Part shown: positions 24,426 through 35,785 of the stretch, in pieces
How the letters are laid out: each line of letters opens with the position of its first letter
How positions within the stretch are numbered: the stretch's first letter is position 1
DNA from: Candolleomyces eurysporus
Taxonomy: Eukaryota; Basidiomycota; Agaricomycetes; Agaricales; Psathyrellaceae
DNA length: 64,000 nt
Assembly: GCA_027579435.1 (NCBI GenBank)
Contig: JANBPK010000863.1
Span: 52,744 to 116,743 of the forward strand
Direction: 5' to 3'
Made by a program: the position numbers and the translations under genes
Notes under the pieces: model-generated
Databases searched by the model: none
The model's input: the letters and a program-made list of their open reading frames with translations, nothing else
What the model was told of the DNA's origin: nothing

Positions 24426-24962
24426 CTAATGAACAATAACACTCCTTGTACCAGGCGTATAACAAAATCCTTCGTCCAACCGGACTCCACATGTGTTTAA
24501 CGAATTGCAGGGCGAATTACAGTCCGTCGTTGCACAAAACTCGACATTGTTTGTTGCGCGCAAGCATGCGATATTCTCTGGGAAAACCACGCATGCGTTG
24601 GAGCCGTCGAAGGCGTAGCATACTCCGCCACAGCAGGTCCCAGTGACCTCTGTGCATAATTCGACACGCGTCGCTAGAGGTGCAAAAGGCGATCGGTCTG
24701 CTGGTGTGGTGTTGGGATCGAAGAATGTGAGCTTGAGGTTGGTAATACCGATCTCTTTATGCGTAACGCGATGCCCAAACTCCACGCGGAGCTGCGGATG
24801 TTCTTGGTCACAAAATGTTCCATTGTGGCAGAAGATGGTGGCACTTACACCATTAGGTGGCTTTGAGTCTGAAGAAAGCTCGCTGGCTGGTGTGCTGGGC
24901 AAGGCGAAAGCCATACCCGCGGCAGCTCCAGCGAGGACGATCAACTTCAGTGCTGATGGCAT
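24426..24962 (-). CDS. Secreted cysteine-rich protein
   Basis: One uninterrupted reading frame of 178 codons from ATG 24962. The N-terminus is a clear signal peptide (KLIVLAGAAAGMAFALP). The mature part has 13 cysteines, two near its start (FCHNGTFC) and eleven in the C-terminal half, with tight groups such as CTEVTGTCCGGVC and CATTDCNSPCNSLNTC. It has no transmembrane segment after the signal. I do not recognise the family; the spacing suggests a disulfide-stabilised extracellular protein of the small-secreted-protein type. It lies between the second dehydrogenase and peptide block B. It has no intron, unlike nearly all its neighbours. Confidence 0.75.
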   Translation of the reverse strand: MPSALKLIVLAGAAAGMAFALPSTPASELSSDSKPPNGVSATIFCHNGTFCDQEHPQLRVEFGHRVTHKEIGITNLKLTFFDPNTTPADRSPFAPLATRVELCTEVTGTCCGGVCYAFDGSNACVVFPENIACLRATNNVEFCATTDCNSPCNSLNTCGVRLDEGFCYTPGTRSVIVH

Positions 24963-25685
24963 GACAGCGCGCTTTGAGGGACCTTTACGATGGGAGCTTC
25001 ACCTCTGATTCATAGTGCTAGTTCATCACTGACTTTAAGCTGGGATTCTACGGGTGACCGCCGGAAAGTAGTATCAATGTATGGCATCAACTATGTGTAC
25101 GTTCTTCCGGCGAACACGGTTAGTAGAAGTGCTTCTATTTTTGATGGAATTCCTCCAAACGCTTTGATCTGGCGTTTAGTGCGGAAGCCCTATACAATCG
25201 TATGACACGATCTATATATATGCTGCACAAAGAGCTGCTTAGCTGATCGCGCTGAAGAAGACCCAAAGATCCGGTGCCTAGTACATTGCTTGGTTTGCAA
25301 ACGGCGCTGAGAGTGTGGACCTACTTCACGTTCTTTTGTCTTGGTTCTTTTCTCCGTCTGGACTGTGTCTTCAAATTTGGGGTATGTTCTGCATGGTTTG
25401 ATTTTACAATGGCAGTCAATTAATCGAGATCCATGCTTCATGAGTGCGATACTACCTCACTCCGGTTTTACGCCTTTGCGCGACAATGAAGAATGAGGTC
25501 AGGAGGGGCTCGTTCGCCAATTTTCTCTCAGACATTGCACGATACGTCCGGAGCTTTGCGCACCAAAGGTTCTTTGGTCTCGTACAGGCTGCTCGAATGG
25601 GAACCCTTGGTTGTATTGGCTACCCCTAAACCCAAGGGAAAACAATGTGCAATGTGTTTCAACATTCCTCTTTAGTGATCGAGCT

Positions 25686-26391
25686 TCATTTAGAGACACC
25701 CCCACTACTCCGCCGATATCTTTCCTCCGTCGCTTCCCGAACCTTCGTCCAGTCTCTGCAGACGTGTAGAACATCAATCCCAGTTGTTGCCCTTTCCGTA
25801 CCGTGGGACAACTTGACGAGCACAACTGGTTCTAGCGAGGTGTCCGCACTACACAAAAGCGCTTGGCGCAGCACATTGAGGCATCTATGAGCCTGCCGGT
25901 CTTTGCACTCGTTATTTCTCCATCCGGGGGCCGTGTAAATCTGTCGCAAATGGTTCAAGCACCACAGCTCGTTGTAAAGCGACGGGACCACCATTGAGTG
26001 GCTCTCCTCCGAGGTGGTTGTGTTTGACATCGTATTGAGCGAGTATCCCTGGGGAAACAGGGACTCCCACTCCTCTTCAGCATCCAGGTGGTAATATTCG
26101 TGCTTGAATGTCCTTTGGGCAACCGGCCAGAGCTCAATTGGTAATTCGCCGGGATAAGGAAGGCGCCGTACTAAATGGGGAAGGCGTAACGATCAGTTCG
26201 GACTCAGAAGCAGAGGCGGACGAAAGCGGAGAACAAAGTGCAGGTGACTTACGTTCGCTCAAAGCTTCTATGTCTTTGATGAATACGGAATCCATAATGG
26301 AGAAAGCGATGTTGATGATAACACACACCATGAGGGCGCATGCGGTGGCAATGGAAGGGAAGGAAGGGGGTGCATTTCGGTTATGGGTCAT
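25686..26391 (-). CDS. Divergent UstYa-like (DUF3328) protein, block B
   Basis: Two exons. Exon 1 runs from ATG 26391 to about 26254 (donor GTAAGT) and codes the membrane anchor ATACALMVCVIINIAFSIMD. Exon 2 begins near 26172 with RRLPYPGELPIELWPVAQRT and ends at 25686. The UstYa fold is complete, including CSADTSLEPVVLV and DVLHVCRDWTKVREATEERY. The two canonical HxxHC sites are changed to NELWC (in LYNELWCLNHLR) and QAHRC (in DRQAHRCLNVLRQALLC). The same residues are lost in the block A and C copies, so this is a maintained subfamily and not random decay. It lies 397 bases downstream of precursor 3 on the same strand. It is expected to be ER- or Golgi-membrane bound, as known UstYa enzymes are thought to be. 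Confidence 0.86.
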
Positions 26392-26475
26392 CTTGGGCGT
26401 CGCTCCAGCGTGAGTGCGGGTATTACGGGGGCGAAAGAAACAAAGGCTGGTGAGATGAGTCTCTATCTCCCCTGT

Positions 26476-26482
26476 CTATATA
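26476..26482 (-). promoter_or_regulatory. TATA box of the block B UstYa-like gene
   Basis: TATATAG on the minus strand, 85-91 bases before ATG 26391, matching the position of TATA boxes at the other two copies. Confidence 0.45.
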
Positions 26483-26787
26483 CCAAAAACGAGGTCCGTA
26501 TTATCACAGAACCAATAACTTCCCTACGGAAGAGTCCGCGCTTAGTGCACCTCAAGCTGGCCTACGCCCGCTTGGAGTGGTGCAAGTTTTCTATCACATT
26601 TTGCTACGTTTATCGTATAATTACACTTTATACAAAGTCAGATGAATCCAGAAGTATGCCCTGAAGAGTCCAAATCTTGAGGATAGAACGCGCCCGCCAA
26701 ACTGTTATGATGCTGCAGAATATTAGTGCCTGTAGGCCCCAGTCACTTATATCACTCACTCAATCATTTAGCGATCCGAACTGGTCA

Positions 26788-27112
26788 TTAGACGTCGATT
26801 TCATCATCTGGTGAGTCGGGTGTTGGGTTAGCGAAGCGGAAGCAGGGCTCTCCTATCGAAACAGAAGATATGAGTTTCTTGGGCAGTGAGCGCAGCGGAA
26901 CGTTGTGAGTCGTACTTGCACTCAGTTCTTATGATTAAGTAGGAAGGTTAACGACGTTATCTGCCATATCTTGAAAGTAATGAGAGCTACGTACCACCAC
27001 GCCTTATAGGACACTCGGGACTTGGTGCAGCATGTACATTGGCACCTTCGTAGAGCTGTAAAATGAAAACGATGAGAGCGAGGAAGAGAGCGCTGCTAGT
27101 CTTGTTGAGCAT
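26788..27112 (-). CDS. Small secreted peptide precursor 3, FRFANPTPDS core
   Basis: Exon 1 is 27112-26995 and exon 2 is 26852-26788; donor GTACGT, acceptor CGATAG, phase 1. The product is 60 residues. Exon 1 codes the signal peptide MLNKTSSALFLALIVFILQL and a short pro-part with one Cys and a dibasic RR (PSPECPIRRG). Exon 2 codes EPCFRFANPTPDSPDDEIDV. The core replaces Trp/Tyr of the other members by Phe and adds a Cys in front of it. The RR just before the core could be a Kex2 site, as in ustiloxin-type precursors. The gene sits in the same slot as the other precursors, between a divergent UstYa-like gene and a divergently transcribed 7-TM gene. Peptide and splice model are inferred from sequence only. 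Confidence 0.72.
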
Positions 27113-27864
27113 GATTGGATTAACTGAGCTTTTTCGAACCCAGGATAGAGTTCGTGAAGTGAACAGACTCCTCATATCTGATTTCTGACCACGGACACCT
27201 ACGGGTTTGATCCGTGATGGGAGTTACGCCGGAATAGGTGCTGAGGGGGNNAGATATCATATATTGGATCTCTCTTGCCCTTAAAGAGCTATACAAATGA
27301 ATCCAGTAGTTCTCATTCTTCTTGATAATCACATTCAACGTAAGGTCGTGAATGCGCGCCCATATAAATGGTCTGGACACCATTACCGCTCTCAGGGCTC
27401 ATCGGAACGCAGGTTCAGCTGACCACAAGGCGCTATCCATTTATTTTCACTAAAATTAATCCCGTAGTTCTTGATACACACATCTTTTTCAATGTTAGTA
27501 ATTTTAGGATATGCCTTGAGTTCGACTTCGATTTCTTTCTTTCTAGACAGCTCACCCCTAACACATCTGTGTCCCTTATAATCACCAGCTTATGTTAGAG
27601 AAGAGTGAGTCAATGCCTCTCAAGCGGGGCTAACTCCCAGAAACTGTCGGTCACTGCCTACTTCACACATCATTGCCAGTAGTTTCAGTCTCCTTGAAAC
27701 GCCCAATCGAATCTAAGGAGATTTCACTCCCCTCGAACAGCTTCTGATTTTGTCCCTTGACTTGAGATCGCTGTCAGTTGCTAATACTAGTCGAGGTATA
27801 AAGTTTGAATTCGCCCTCTCTGAAATTCCTCATAGTCAGCTTGTGCAGCAACCTCAACTTGAAT
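27113..27864. promoter_or_regulatory. Divergent intergenic region, block B
   Basis: Lies between precursor 3 and the 7-TM gene and contains no supported gene. A TATAAA at 27797-27802 stands 63-68 bases before the 7-TM start. Two Ns at 27250-27251 follow a run of five G. Confidence 0.45.
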
Positions 27865-29129
27865 ATGCCTGAGCTTCGACCGGAATACGCTCCGCCCGGG
27901 GAGACAGCCACCGACCTGTGGATGGAGCGATCGAACCTCATCGGCCTAATTATCGGAGCCGTAGCTTACGGTAAGTGGAGACGCTCATTTACCTTGTAGT
28001 GCAGAAGGATCTCATCGCTCGTCTATAGGCATTCTATTTACCATATTTACTCAGTGTATTTTGGCTTTGCGCTCCAGTGACCGCAGCCAAAGGAACGCGC
28101 GATGGCTAACGGCCTACTCCTGCGCCATATTCGTGCTTGCAACTTGTGGTCTCGCAGGCAACACCAAGTTCGTCCAGATGGGCTACATCGACTACCGCAA
28201 TTATCCTGGTGGGCCCAACGCGTTCACTTTCGACTTCTACCCGATTTTTGTCAACATGTTCGGAACTGCGGCGTACGTAGTCATGAATTGGCTCGCAGAT
28301 GGACTGATGGTAAGCGATTCGTTTCTTGACTTTTTTACTTCAGCATGTTCACTCCTCGCTTAGCTTTACCGGTTTGCCGTCATATACGACCGCAAACCGC
28401 TGCTGATGCTCGTCCCCGGCCTTCTCTACCTTGGAATTCTTGGTACGTCGAGACGACCACCGCGGCCTGTCTTCGCTCACAATCTGCCCTCACAGGCTTA
28501 TCCATCACTTTATTGTGCTTCATGACGATGCCATCGCACGGGTTTTGGGACCCCATGACCGTCAAAATTGGGACAGCTTACTGGTCTGTGTCGGTGAGCA
28601 CGAACATCCTGATCACCGTGTCCATCGCGGGCCGTCTGCTCAGGATGAGGACGGCAATCAAAAAGCTTCTTGGACCCAACCATTCCTCCCCATACACCTC
28701 GACTATGGCGATGCTCATTGAGTCAGCCGCGCTGTATACGACTTGGGCGCTGGTCTTTATCATCACGTACGCAAGAGGAGATATCTTCCAAAATATCGTA
28801 CTGCCTTCTTTAGGTCAGGTACAGGTGCGTTGTTAGTGAAGCTGGAGGCGTGATCAATCTCTAACAGCTATCAATAGGGTATCGCACCTCTCTTGATTAT
28901 CTTCCGCGTTGCTCAAGGCAAGGCTTGGACAAGCTCCACGGGTACAACAGCAACCATGCGCAACGCGAACTCTCATTCAGTGCGTTTTAACCCTGGTAGC
29001 GGAGTCACTGTGCAGAACAGCCACGGAACCCATTCGTTCCCCCTCACGGACGTCAGTGGGTCCACTGTGCAATTCGGCGTCCAAGTCGAAAAGTCGACGA
29101 TGCATAGCGCAGACTTGGAAAGGGCCTGA
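27865..29129 (+). CDS. Seven-pass membrane protein, block B
   Basis: Same five-exon plan as the block A copy, starting MPELRPEYAPPGETATDLWM. Matching signatures are MGYIDYRNYPGGPNAFTFDF, MNWLADGLM, GTAYWSVSVSTNILITVSIA, LLRMRTAIKKLLGPNHSSPY, MLIESAALYTTWALVF and QGIAPLLIIFRVAQGKAWTS. The hydrophilic tail has changed most (VRFNPGSGVTVQNSHGTHSF). Around seven membrane helices are expected, with the N-terminus outside the membrane core. All exons remain open, so the copy looks functional. It is divergent from precursor 3 and runs towards the canonical UstYa gene, from which it is 198 bases apart. Confidence 0.86.
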
Positions 29130-29326
29130 GTGACGAGCTTATGGGTTGGAGATTTAATGCCTTAGGATATACGTCGATAAATGTGCTGGATCATGATACA
29201 CGGATGAGCTTTTAATGCTGCATTCGAACAGTGTTTTAAATTTTGGTACAAGTAGTAACTGTATTAAGCGACGTCAGATCTTTCCGATACATAGCCAGGC
29301 TGAAGAGATGATACGTACACGAGTGT

Positions 29327-30039
29327 CTACAGCCCTTTTGCAAATTCCTCCAAATTGTTGCGATAATTCTCTTCAATGAAATTGCGAACTTGAGCCCAAT
29401 CTCGACAAACATGCAGAACCGAGGCAGAAGGCGCAGGGTCTTCACAAGAGACTTGCTCAACGATCCGAGGCTCCAGAGTAATATCGCTCCCACAAAGGAG
29501 GGTGTCCTTGATATAGTTGTAGCAGTGATTGGCGTGTCCCTTCTCGTCGCTCGTCGGCTTGTTACCATCTTTCGACCCTTTCAGGTAGTATCGGATGAAG
29601 TTGAGGCAATGGAGGCGATGGAACATCGATAGTGCGTATGGCGTTGCTTTGCCTCCTGGTGACAAATAAACCCAGCCGTTCAGCCCTGGGCTGAGGCTCT
29701 CCCATTCCCGGACGTCGTCGATCCCGTAGTGCTCTGTGGGTTCGAACATCATCACGGCTTCTCCGACGCGCAAAGGTATGTCCCGAGGATTGCCTTGCTT
29801 GTCAAACTGAAAAGCTACGGATTCAAGGTGAGCATGACGTCTCACGGTAATAAGATTACTCACCATTCTGTGCTGCTTCCAGTTGGGCTAGAAACCGTAG
29901 GTTGAGCACAAACCGCCCGATGTTCCAAGCCGTAAGGATGCAGAGAGCGAAAATCGTAGCCGACTGTTCACATAACCGCGTTCGTTCTTCGTCAGGAAAT
30001 GGCTTCACTTTGCGAGTTCTAACTCACTTTTTTCTGCAT
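29327..30039 (-). CDS. Canonical UstYa-like (DUF3328) protein, block B
   Basis: Three exons. A four-codon exon (MQKK) at 30039-30028 is followed by GTGAGT. Then comes an exon coding the membrane anchor SATIFALCILTAWNIGRFVL, up to about 29872, and the main exon from about 29815 to 29327. The main exon has both canonical motifs, HRLHC in MFHRLHCLNFIRYYL and HANHC in HANHCYNYIKDTLLC, followed by GSDITLEPRIVEQ and VLHVCRDWAQVRNFIEENY. These histidine-cysteine motifs are needed for oxidative cyclisation in known UstYa enzymes. The protein belongs to a different branch from the divergent UstYa-like copies. It is a likely peptide-modifying oxidase whose best candidate substrates are the nearby small precursors. 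Confidence 0.88.
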
Positions 30040-31406
30040 CTCGCCCAGAGTACTGCTGTGAGGGGGACCCTGAAGTGTCCCTAATCACTAGATGTTAGGA
30101 TCGGACAGCCGCAGCAGCTTGCAACTCGAGGATAATAATTCAGCCCGAGTTAGTCGGAGCGAATCTGTGCAATCCCAAAGGATCTCGAGTACAGAAAGTT
30201 CATATGATCATCAGGGTCGAAAAGCGGCTAGTTGGGGGACAGAATTAGATCGAAGTTGCAGTAGAGTGGAAATCAAAGACACAGCATACCCATTCAAAGT
30301 TCTGAGGTGATGTCTATGGACTCTCTAGACTTTGATCGGTAAATTGAAAGGGGGAGCATGTGGGTTTCGAGATGGAAGAGCTTCGGAGAGAATACAGCCG
30401 GAAGGAGAACTGTTTCTTCCTTTGGGCGCTGTTACAGTTGCTGCGCAGCGCCATGAGCCGAATGACCCTCTTTTCCCCGGTACTCCTGAGCCACAAACGG
30501 ATAACGCTAGCAGCAGCTTGAGTTCATTTTGGCGTGATGTAGACCCGAATTTAGGACTGCGTCTGCGGCGGACACTCGGGGTCGAGGACAACGGAGGGAG
30601 GATGACGACAGAACGGGATGGTGACGGGTTCTGTAATGGCGAGATCAGGAGCCATACCATGACCTGAGTAACGTTTCCTTGTACCCTTTCGAAGATTCTG
30701 TTTCTATCTCTTCTTCATTTACCCGTCTGCTGTGGTCGTCGAGGGAGCTGGCGAAAGAGCCAACCCGGACTAAAGCAACATGGCCCGAGAGCCGTCGGGG
30801 TTTCGAATCCGACACCCTAACCCCAGGTACAGAGCCCTAACCCTAAAATTGACCAGGTAGAGTCGGCTCGGCCCACAGTAGTTGCGGCTACATGGATGCC
30901 TGCCCTGTGACGCCGCATGAAATCAGCCACTGGATCGGCGCCCGTACTATAATGACGCTTTCGGGAGGTCGGGTTCCGGAACCTCGAAACATGGCCACCT
31001 GTTCGAAAAGGAAGTGATGTTCCTCCAGCTCGAGAAAGACTTGGCCACAAGGTCGGTAAGAGGGTAGTACACGCGTTCTGATTGTTAGAGCTGTATAGCT
31101 AACCCTGTTCAACTTCAGTCCGGCCTCCGCACTGCACGGTCTCGGAAATTAAAGAAACGCGGGGAACACGCGGTTCCAACACGGTCACAGCGCTTACTAG
31201 TACCTTAAAGACGCGACCGGGATGCTTTGTGAAGCCCAGGTGACAGCATGACCAAAGCGTGTTGTATAATTAGGCTGTGAGAAAACATGTCCAAACGCAA
31301 GAAGTTACTTTGGTCATCTATAACGGTAGCTCAGGAAATGAATCAGGAAACCAGCGAATCAGAGACGCGTACATGATACATTTGAAGTCGCCACAGCAGG
31401 TATATT
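30040..31406. other. Intergenic, no gene seen
   Basis: No supported gene. The open frames at 30.3-30.7 kb on both strands overlap each other and have no recognisable content. Two short telomere-like CCCTAA pairs occur near 30810-30846. Confidence 0.45.
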
Positions 31407-31979
31407 TTATGCTACGAAATTAATGAGATATAGTACCCGGACTATCCACTGAACGAGAATCATAAACTGATCTCCAAAGTTAATTTTGGGGGGTGATTTG
31501 TCTGGGGCCCATGCTTTATTGATAGATGCCGACCTCGACCCCCGTGGGCGGAGAATATGAGATTCAGGAACGCGGTCTTTGAACAAGGTTGATGGGCTTC
31601 GTATCGGTCCGCGGGCGTAGGGTCCGGACCCCGCGCTACCGGAGAGCGACGAAGCTGGAGTGGCGGAACGCTTGGCACCCCGACTGTACGTGTCAGGCGG
31701 ACGAGACTGTTCGCCCATCAGATTCGAGACGTACGGATAGCTGCTTTGGGAGGGAGATGACCAGGGCGTACTAGGAGAGGAAAGGTTGGAATTCCTCGAG
31801 TGGTCATTATTTGAGTTGACGTGCTCTGTGCGACGTTCACACTGAGAGTTGAAAGAACATTGGTAAAAGACGGGAGCGTAGGTTTTGCAGTAAACTTGGT
31901 GTGTTTCTCGGGAGGGATAGGAAAGGTGTGGTTGGTCAGACATGTCTGTGTATCCAAATGGGACATGTGGGGACGCCAT
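31407..31979 (-). CDS. Hypothetical Ser/Pro-rich protein
   Basis: A single open frame of 190 codons starts at ATG 31979 (MASPHVPFGYTDMSDQPHLS). The middle is rich in Ser, Pro and Asn (NLSSPSTPWSSPSQSSYPYV), with Arg-containing stretches such as RSATPASSLSGSAGSGPYAR and RGSRSASINK. The last 20 residues are hydrophobic (FMILVQWIVRVLYLINFVA), which could be a tail anchor. I do not recognise the family. The composition is low-complexity and the reverse frame is also partly open, so it may be spurious. Confidence 0.35.
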   Translation of the reverse strand: MASPHVPFGYTDMSDQPHLSYPSRETHQVYCKTYAPVFYQCSFNSQCERRTEHVNSNNDHSRNSNLSSPSTPWSSPSQSSYPYVSNLMGEQSRPPDTYSRGAKRSATPASSLSGSAGSGPYARGPIRSPSTLFKDRVPESHILRPRGSRSASINKAWAPDKSPPKINFGDQFMILVQWIVRVLYLINFVA

Positions 31980-34420
31980 AGACGTGTGTAGTTCAAATCA
32001 GTGTAATGGAATTTGGCAGAGGTTAGCTGGAAAGGGTTTGAGTGATTAGGATAGAACCTGCTCCTTGGATGTATCGAATAAGACTAACCTCCGATTATGT
32101 GGCTGCCAAGACCTACGGAAGGACAGCGTAGTGTACAGGTAAGTATATATGGCTGCAACCATGCCCAAAGTAACCAGCTACAACGTTGCTGGTATTGAAT
32201 TTGTAATCTGTAGCAGCGCCGAAGGACATAGGTTTGGTTGGGCTCCAGCGTATCGTAAGTGAACTCTGACTCGTCCGAACACGAAAGTGTTTGATTCGAT
32301 ATACAATCGAAGATCTGAATGCTCACGGAACGGCTTTGGCACGCCAAGCGGGAACGGAATGAGCAGATACGGGTCAAGCCCATGCTGATACTTACAGGCG
32401 CCGTGGGGTATCCCATGGTATTCGGCAAATTCCGACGGAATCCCAACTGTTCAACGAGGTTGCACTTACACAGAGCCAGTGCCTACAGCTGGTGCATTGC
32501 ATCTCTTTAGTTGGTTTTTCCAGAAACGCTTAGCTATATGGGAGAGATGCCTTCGAATATGAGGGAGGAGTTTTGAATGGAAGTCCATGTTCTTCTAGAT
32601 TCTCGGTGCAGCATGGAGGGCACATGGGGCAAAGAAGGATGGAGGGCACGTGGGGTAAAGGAGTTGAGCTATCGAGGTCTAGGCTCTGGACTGAATGCAG
32701 CTTTGGATTGAGCAAATGATACGTCCTCCGAGTTTCATTACGGCCCTTATTGCTGACAACACACACAGCTCGTTCCCGGAAGATGCAATCAAGGCAATTA
32801 TGACGAAAACAGGCGGAAGAGGTCCAAAAGTGGCGGCGTGAAAATTCAGGACCTTTCAGTTGGCATGAAACAAGCCCAGAAGTTGAATGACTTCTCGAAC
32901 AAGTAAACCTGGATACTATTTTGTAGTCCCGGAGATAGACGAACGGTCGCGTCGGCGATGCATTATTGCCAGACATGAATCACCCAGCTCCACTGAATCG
33001 AAATTCATATCATCGCTGAAGACGGGGCACCGTGTGGCCCTTGACTTGAGTACATCCATGCGTGGGCGAAATGAAAAATGTGTCATATCGAAACGACGTG
33101 TATGCTCGGAATCCAGGATATTATCAAGCCTCAATGGAGTTGCACTGTTTGGCGAAGCCTTCGCCGAGTTGGTTTGGGACGCTCTCCTAGAGCGTTGGAT
33201 GGTAAAGGAAGATTGTCGACGATTTGATCGGCAAAGGATGACTCGAGATTGTCCTTGGCTAACGCCTGCCCAATGATCGATCGATAGGGCAGCCAATCAA
33301 GCGCCTGCCTGCAGTTGTTCGGCTCCACTGGCACATAAGTACAATCTTTCATCAACGTGCAGACACACGCAAAAGATCCATTGTTCACAGTCACCGACTG
33401 ACGATTTGCATCATGCAACTTGCGACTGCGTGAATATCCTTCCTCACCATTTGACGGCGGCTCAGGGGCTTGTCACGACTGTGGGCTGCAACCAGTGTCC
33501 GAAGAACATACACTATCCGGGCGACGGTTTAAATGACAATCACTGCGGCCACCGAGGATTTCATTATTGATCGAGAAGTGTCAAGGCTGTGGATCGTCAC
33601 TCCACCTACAGCCAGCATGTAGGTATCGCCCGATTGAAATCTCAGCCGAATCTGACAATCTTTCTGGTGGCCAGGATGGATCCGTTATTTTATTTAATGA
33701 CTGTCACGGCGAATATGTGCATGTGAAGATATTCAGGAATTTTCATTACGCACAGATCCCACACCCATTTGGGGAAATTATGGGAGAAAAAAAACAATCA
33801 AACCAGAATGAATGGCAGTGATAGATGCGGTGTGCTCAATCCAGCAAGCTGAACTGGACGTTGCTCGGTGATCGGGAGGGGACTGGGATACCGGATTGGA
33901 GGTCAAGGGAGGCGTTCTTGACGATTGGTGTGGACGTGTTGACTCGCCTGATAGCCCCTGGGTGGTCCTGAGCTCAGAAAAGGTTCGGGCCCGCTTAACT
34001 CTAAAATACAGCCTCTCAGAAGGTGATGGGTACTTGATTGAGATCGGATAGATTAGATTAGATCATGACCCAGGGTCATACCTCCTGATTGGCTAATCCA
34101 GCTGATTAATGATGTGGCCCGCCAGCCCCTCGAAAGTCGAAACTGATCTCTCGACTGACCAGCGTAGTCTAGATTACCCCCTCTGAACGACTACAACGCG
34201 ATTACTCTCATTGATTCAACGTTGATTCATGGCACCAGACTTCCGCTTCATCGAATCACTGGCTACGGGTTGTAGCTCTCTCTGTTTACACTGTTCACGA
34301 ATTCTGTCGCGGATCCCTCCACCCACCTTATACAAAGTGATAAGCTTAGCGCTTAGATATGGGCCTAGCTTTCCGTTTCTTGTAACCTTATCCAGGTTTC
34401 TCGATCGCCTTCGGTTCGCC
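31980..34420. other. Intergenic, no gene seen
   Basis: No supported gene. A 27-base direct repeat (GGATGGAGGGCACRTGGGGY) lies near 32611-32660. Frames near 32.5-33.4 kb are open on both strands and cannot be assigned. Confidence 0.4.
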
Positions 34421-35657
34421 ATGCGTCCGATCAACCTTTTCGCCGCGCTTTCCGTTGGTGGCCTGGCAGCAGCGCCTGCTGCCTGTGATCTAAACAGAAA
34501 TGGAGATGAACCTCAGCCCGAGCCACCAATGCCTTATACACCCAGGAGGAATTGGAACGAGCTCTACACCACCAGGATACATTCCCCTCAGCGACTTCGA
34601 TTTCCAATCCTTGGTACGTTTCGGCATTGGTTCATTCACGCAAAATATCTGACCGCAAGCGGAAACTGGCTCTGAATCAGGAGTGGATCGGGCTCGAATT
34701 GTTCCATTTCGGCCTCACCCGCCTCTCCGTTGAGGAATTCGAAGCCGTGGGTCTCGATGCCGAAGACAGCCTTCTCATCCAGTACATGGCAGAGCAAGAA
34801 GTAAGGCATGCCGCGTTCATCTCCAACATTTTTCAAGGCTGCGGTGCGAAGCAATGCACTTATGGATCCTTTCCAAATTATCCGAGAGTTTGTCGACTTC
34901 TGTCAGAAGCTCACGCAGTTTGGTGAATCCGGCGTGGTTGGATTATTGGAGCATCTTGGCTCTCGCACCTCTGCAACTCTTCATCTGGAAATAGTCACGA
35001 ACGAGGATCGTCAGAAAATCATCTTCAGGCAGTTCGAAGGGCTGTTCCTGATGTCTGTCTGGTTCTAAGCCGGTATCACCCAATCGATGGCGTGGACCTT
35101 GTTGGCGCCATATCTGACGGAATGTCCGACTGAGAATCCTAGGATCAAGTGGCAGAACTTCCCTTTTCTGAACATTTTTGTGCGTTTGCGCGTCCAAGCT
35201 TACGTTTATTCGTAGATTGCGCTAATTTTCAAAATGTAGAACACCCCGGATGCGACTCCTTTAGTCAATAGCGCCATTCCGGGCGAAGACACGACGCCTG
35301 CTATCACTCATAGTCAACCTCTCTTGGGAGAGCCTCGGAAAGAACGTCAGTTATAATAGCTATGTGACGAGTAATTCAGCTGGCGAACCGAGAGCGAGTT
35401 CTACGTTACGTTCCCTAGCCCTTTCCTTGACACTTTCGCTCTAGTTTGTCGCCCGGGTCTCGCAGCTCAACACAACATACACTCCTCTTGAAAACATCCA
35501 GAGTAACTCGGCCAGCAGCATTCAACTCGGCAGTATGGTCTTCGGCCCTAGAACTGCACCCGTCGTGAACGACATCATGCTTGTCACTATTACGGACAGC
35601 AATCTCTATGTCACCCTCGATGTTGAACCCTCGTATCGTCGCTGGCCCGGCCTTTAA
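34421..35657 (+). pseudogene. Broken Rds1-like (ferritin-like, stress/desiccation-related) gene
   Basis: The family is clear from TPPGYIPLSDFDFQSL, LALNQEWIGLELFHFGL, LLIQYMAEQEVRHAAFI, REFVDFCQKLTQFGESGVVG, RQFEGLF and the C-terminal QLGSMVFGPRTAPVVNDIML. Rds1-type proteins are secreted ferritin-like stress proteins. The signal-peptide frame from ATG 34421 (MRPINLFAALSVGGLAAAPA) is not the frame of TPPGYIPL. A second frame change falls between CTYGSFP and the REFVDF part near 34870. A TAA stands near 35067, where the family continues after VWF; the next codons read AGITQSMAWTLLAPYLTECP in the same frame. Introns elsewhere look normal. Two frame shifts plus one stop argue for a pseudogene, though an unusual intron could explain the first. 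Confidence 0.75.
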
Positions 35658-35785
35658 TTTTAACTTGTACCAGTCCGGTTAAGCGGTGGAGAGTGATTTA
35701 TCATCCACGACATGCAACTATCAATAAAACGAACTTTGGCAAGGTAAAAAATACGTGGCTCTGTAGTTACAACACAGCGTTATAC

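Noticed and set aside
8630..30846. Short telomere-like CCCTAA pairs near 8630 and 30810-30846
   Set aside because: Only one or two units each and inside ordinary sequence, so neither a telomere nor a clear interstitial array.
30740..30850. GGTTTCGAATCC, resembling a tRNA T-arm box
   Set aside because: No matching acceptor, D-arm or anticodon arm could be folded around it.
34040..34085. GATTA repeats and ATGACCCAGGGTCAT inverted repeat
   Set aside because: Short, common sequence with no link to a gene start.
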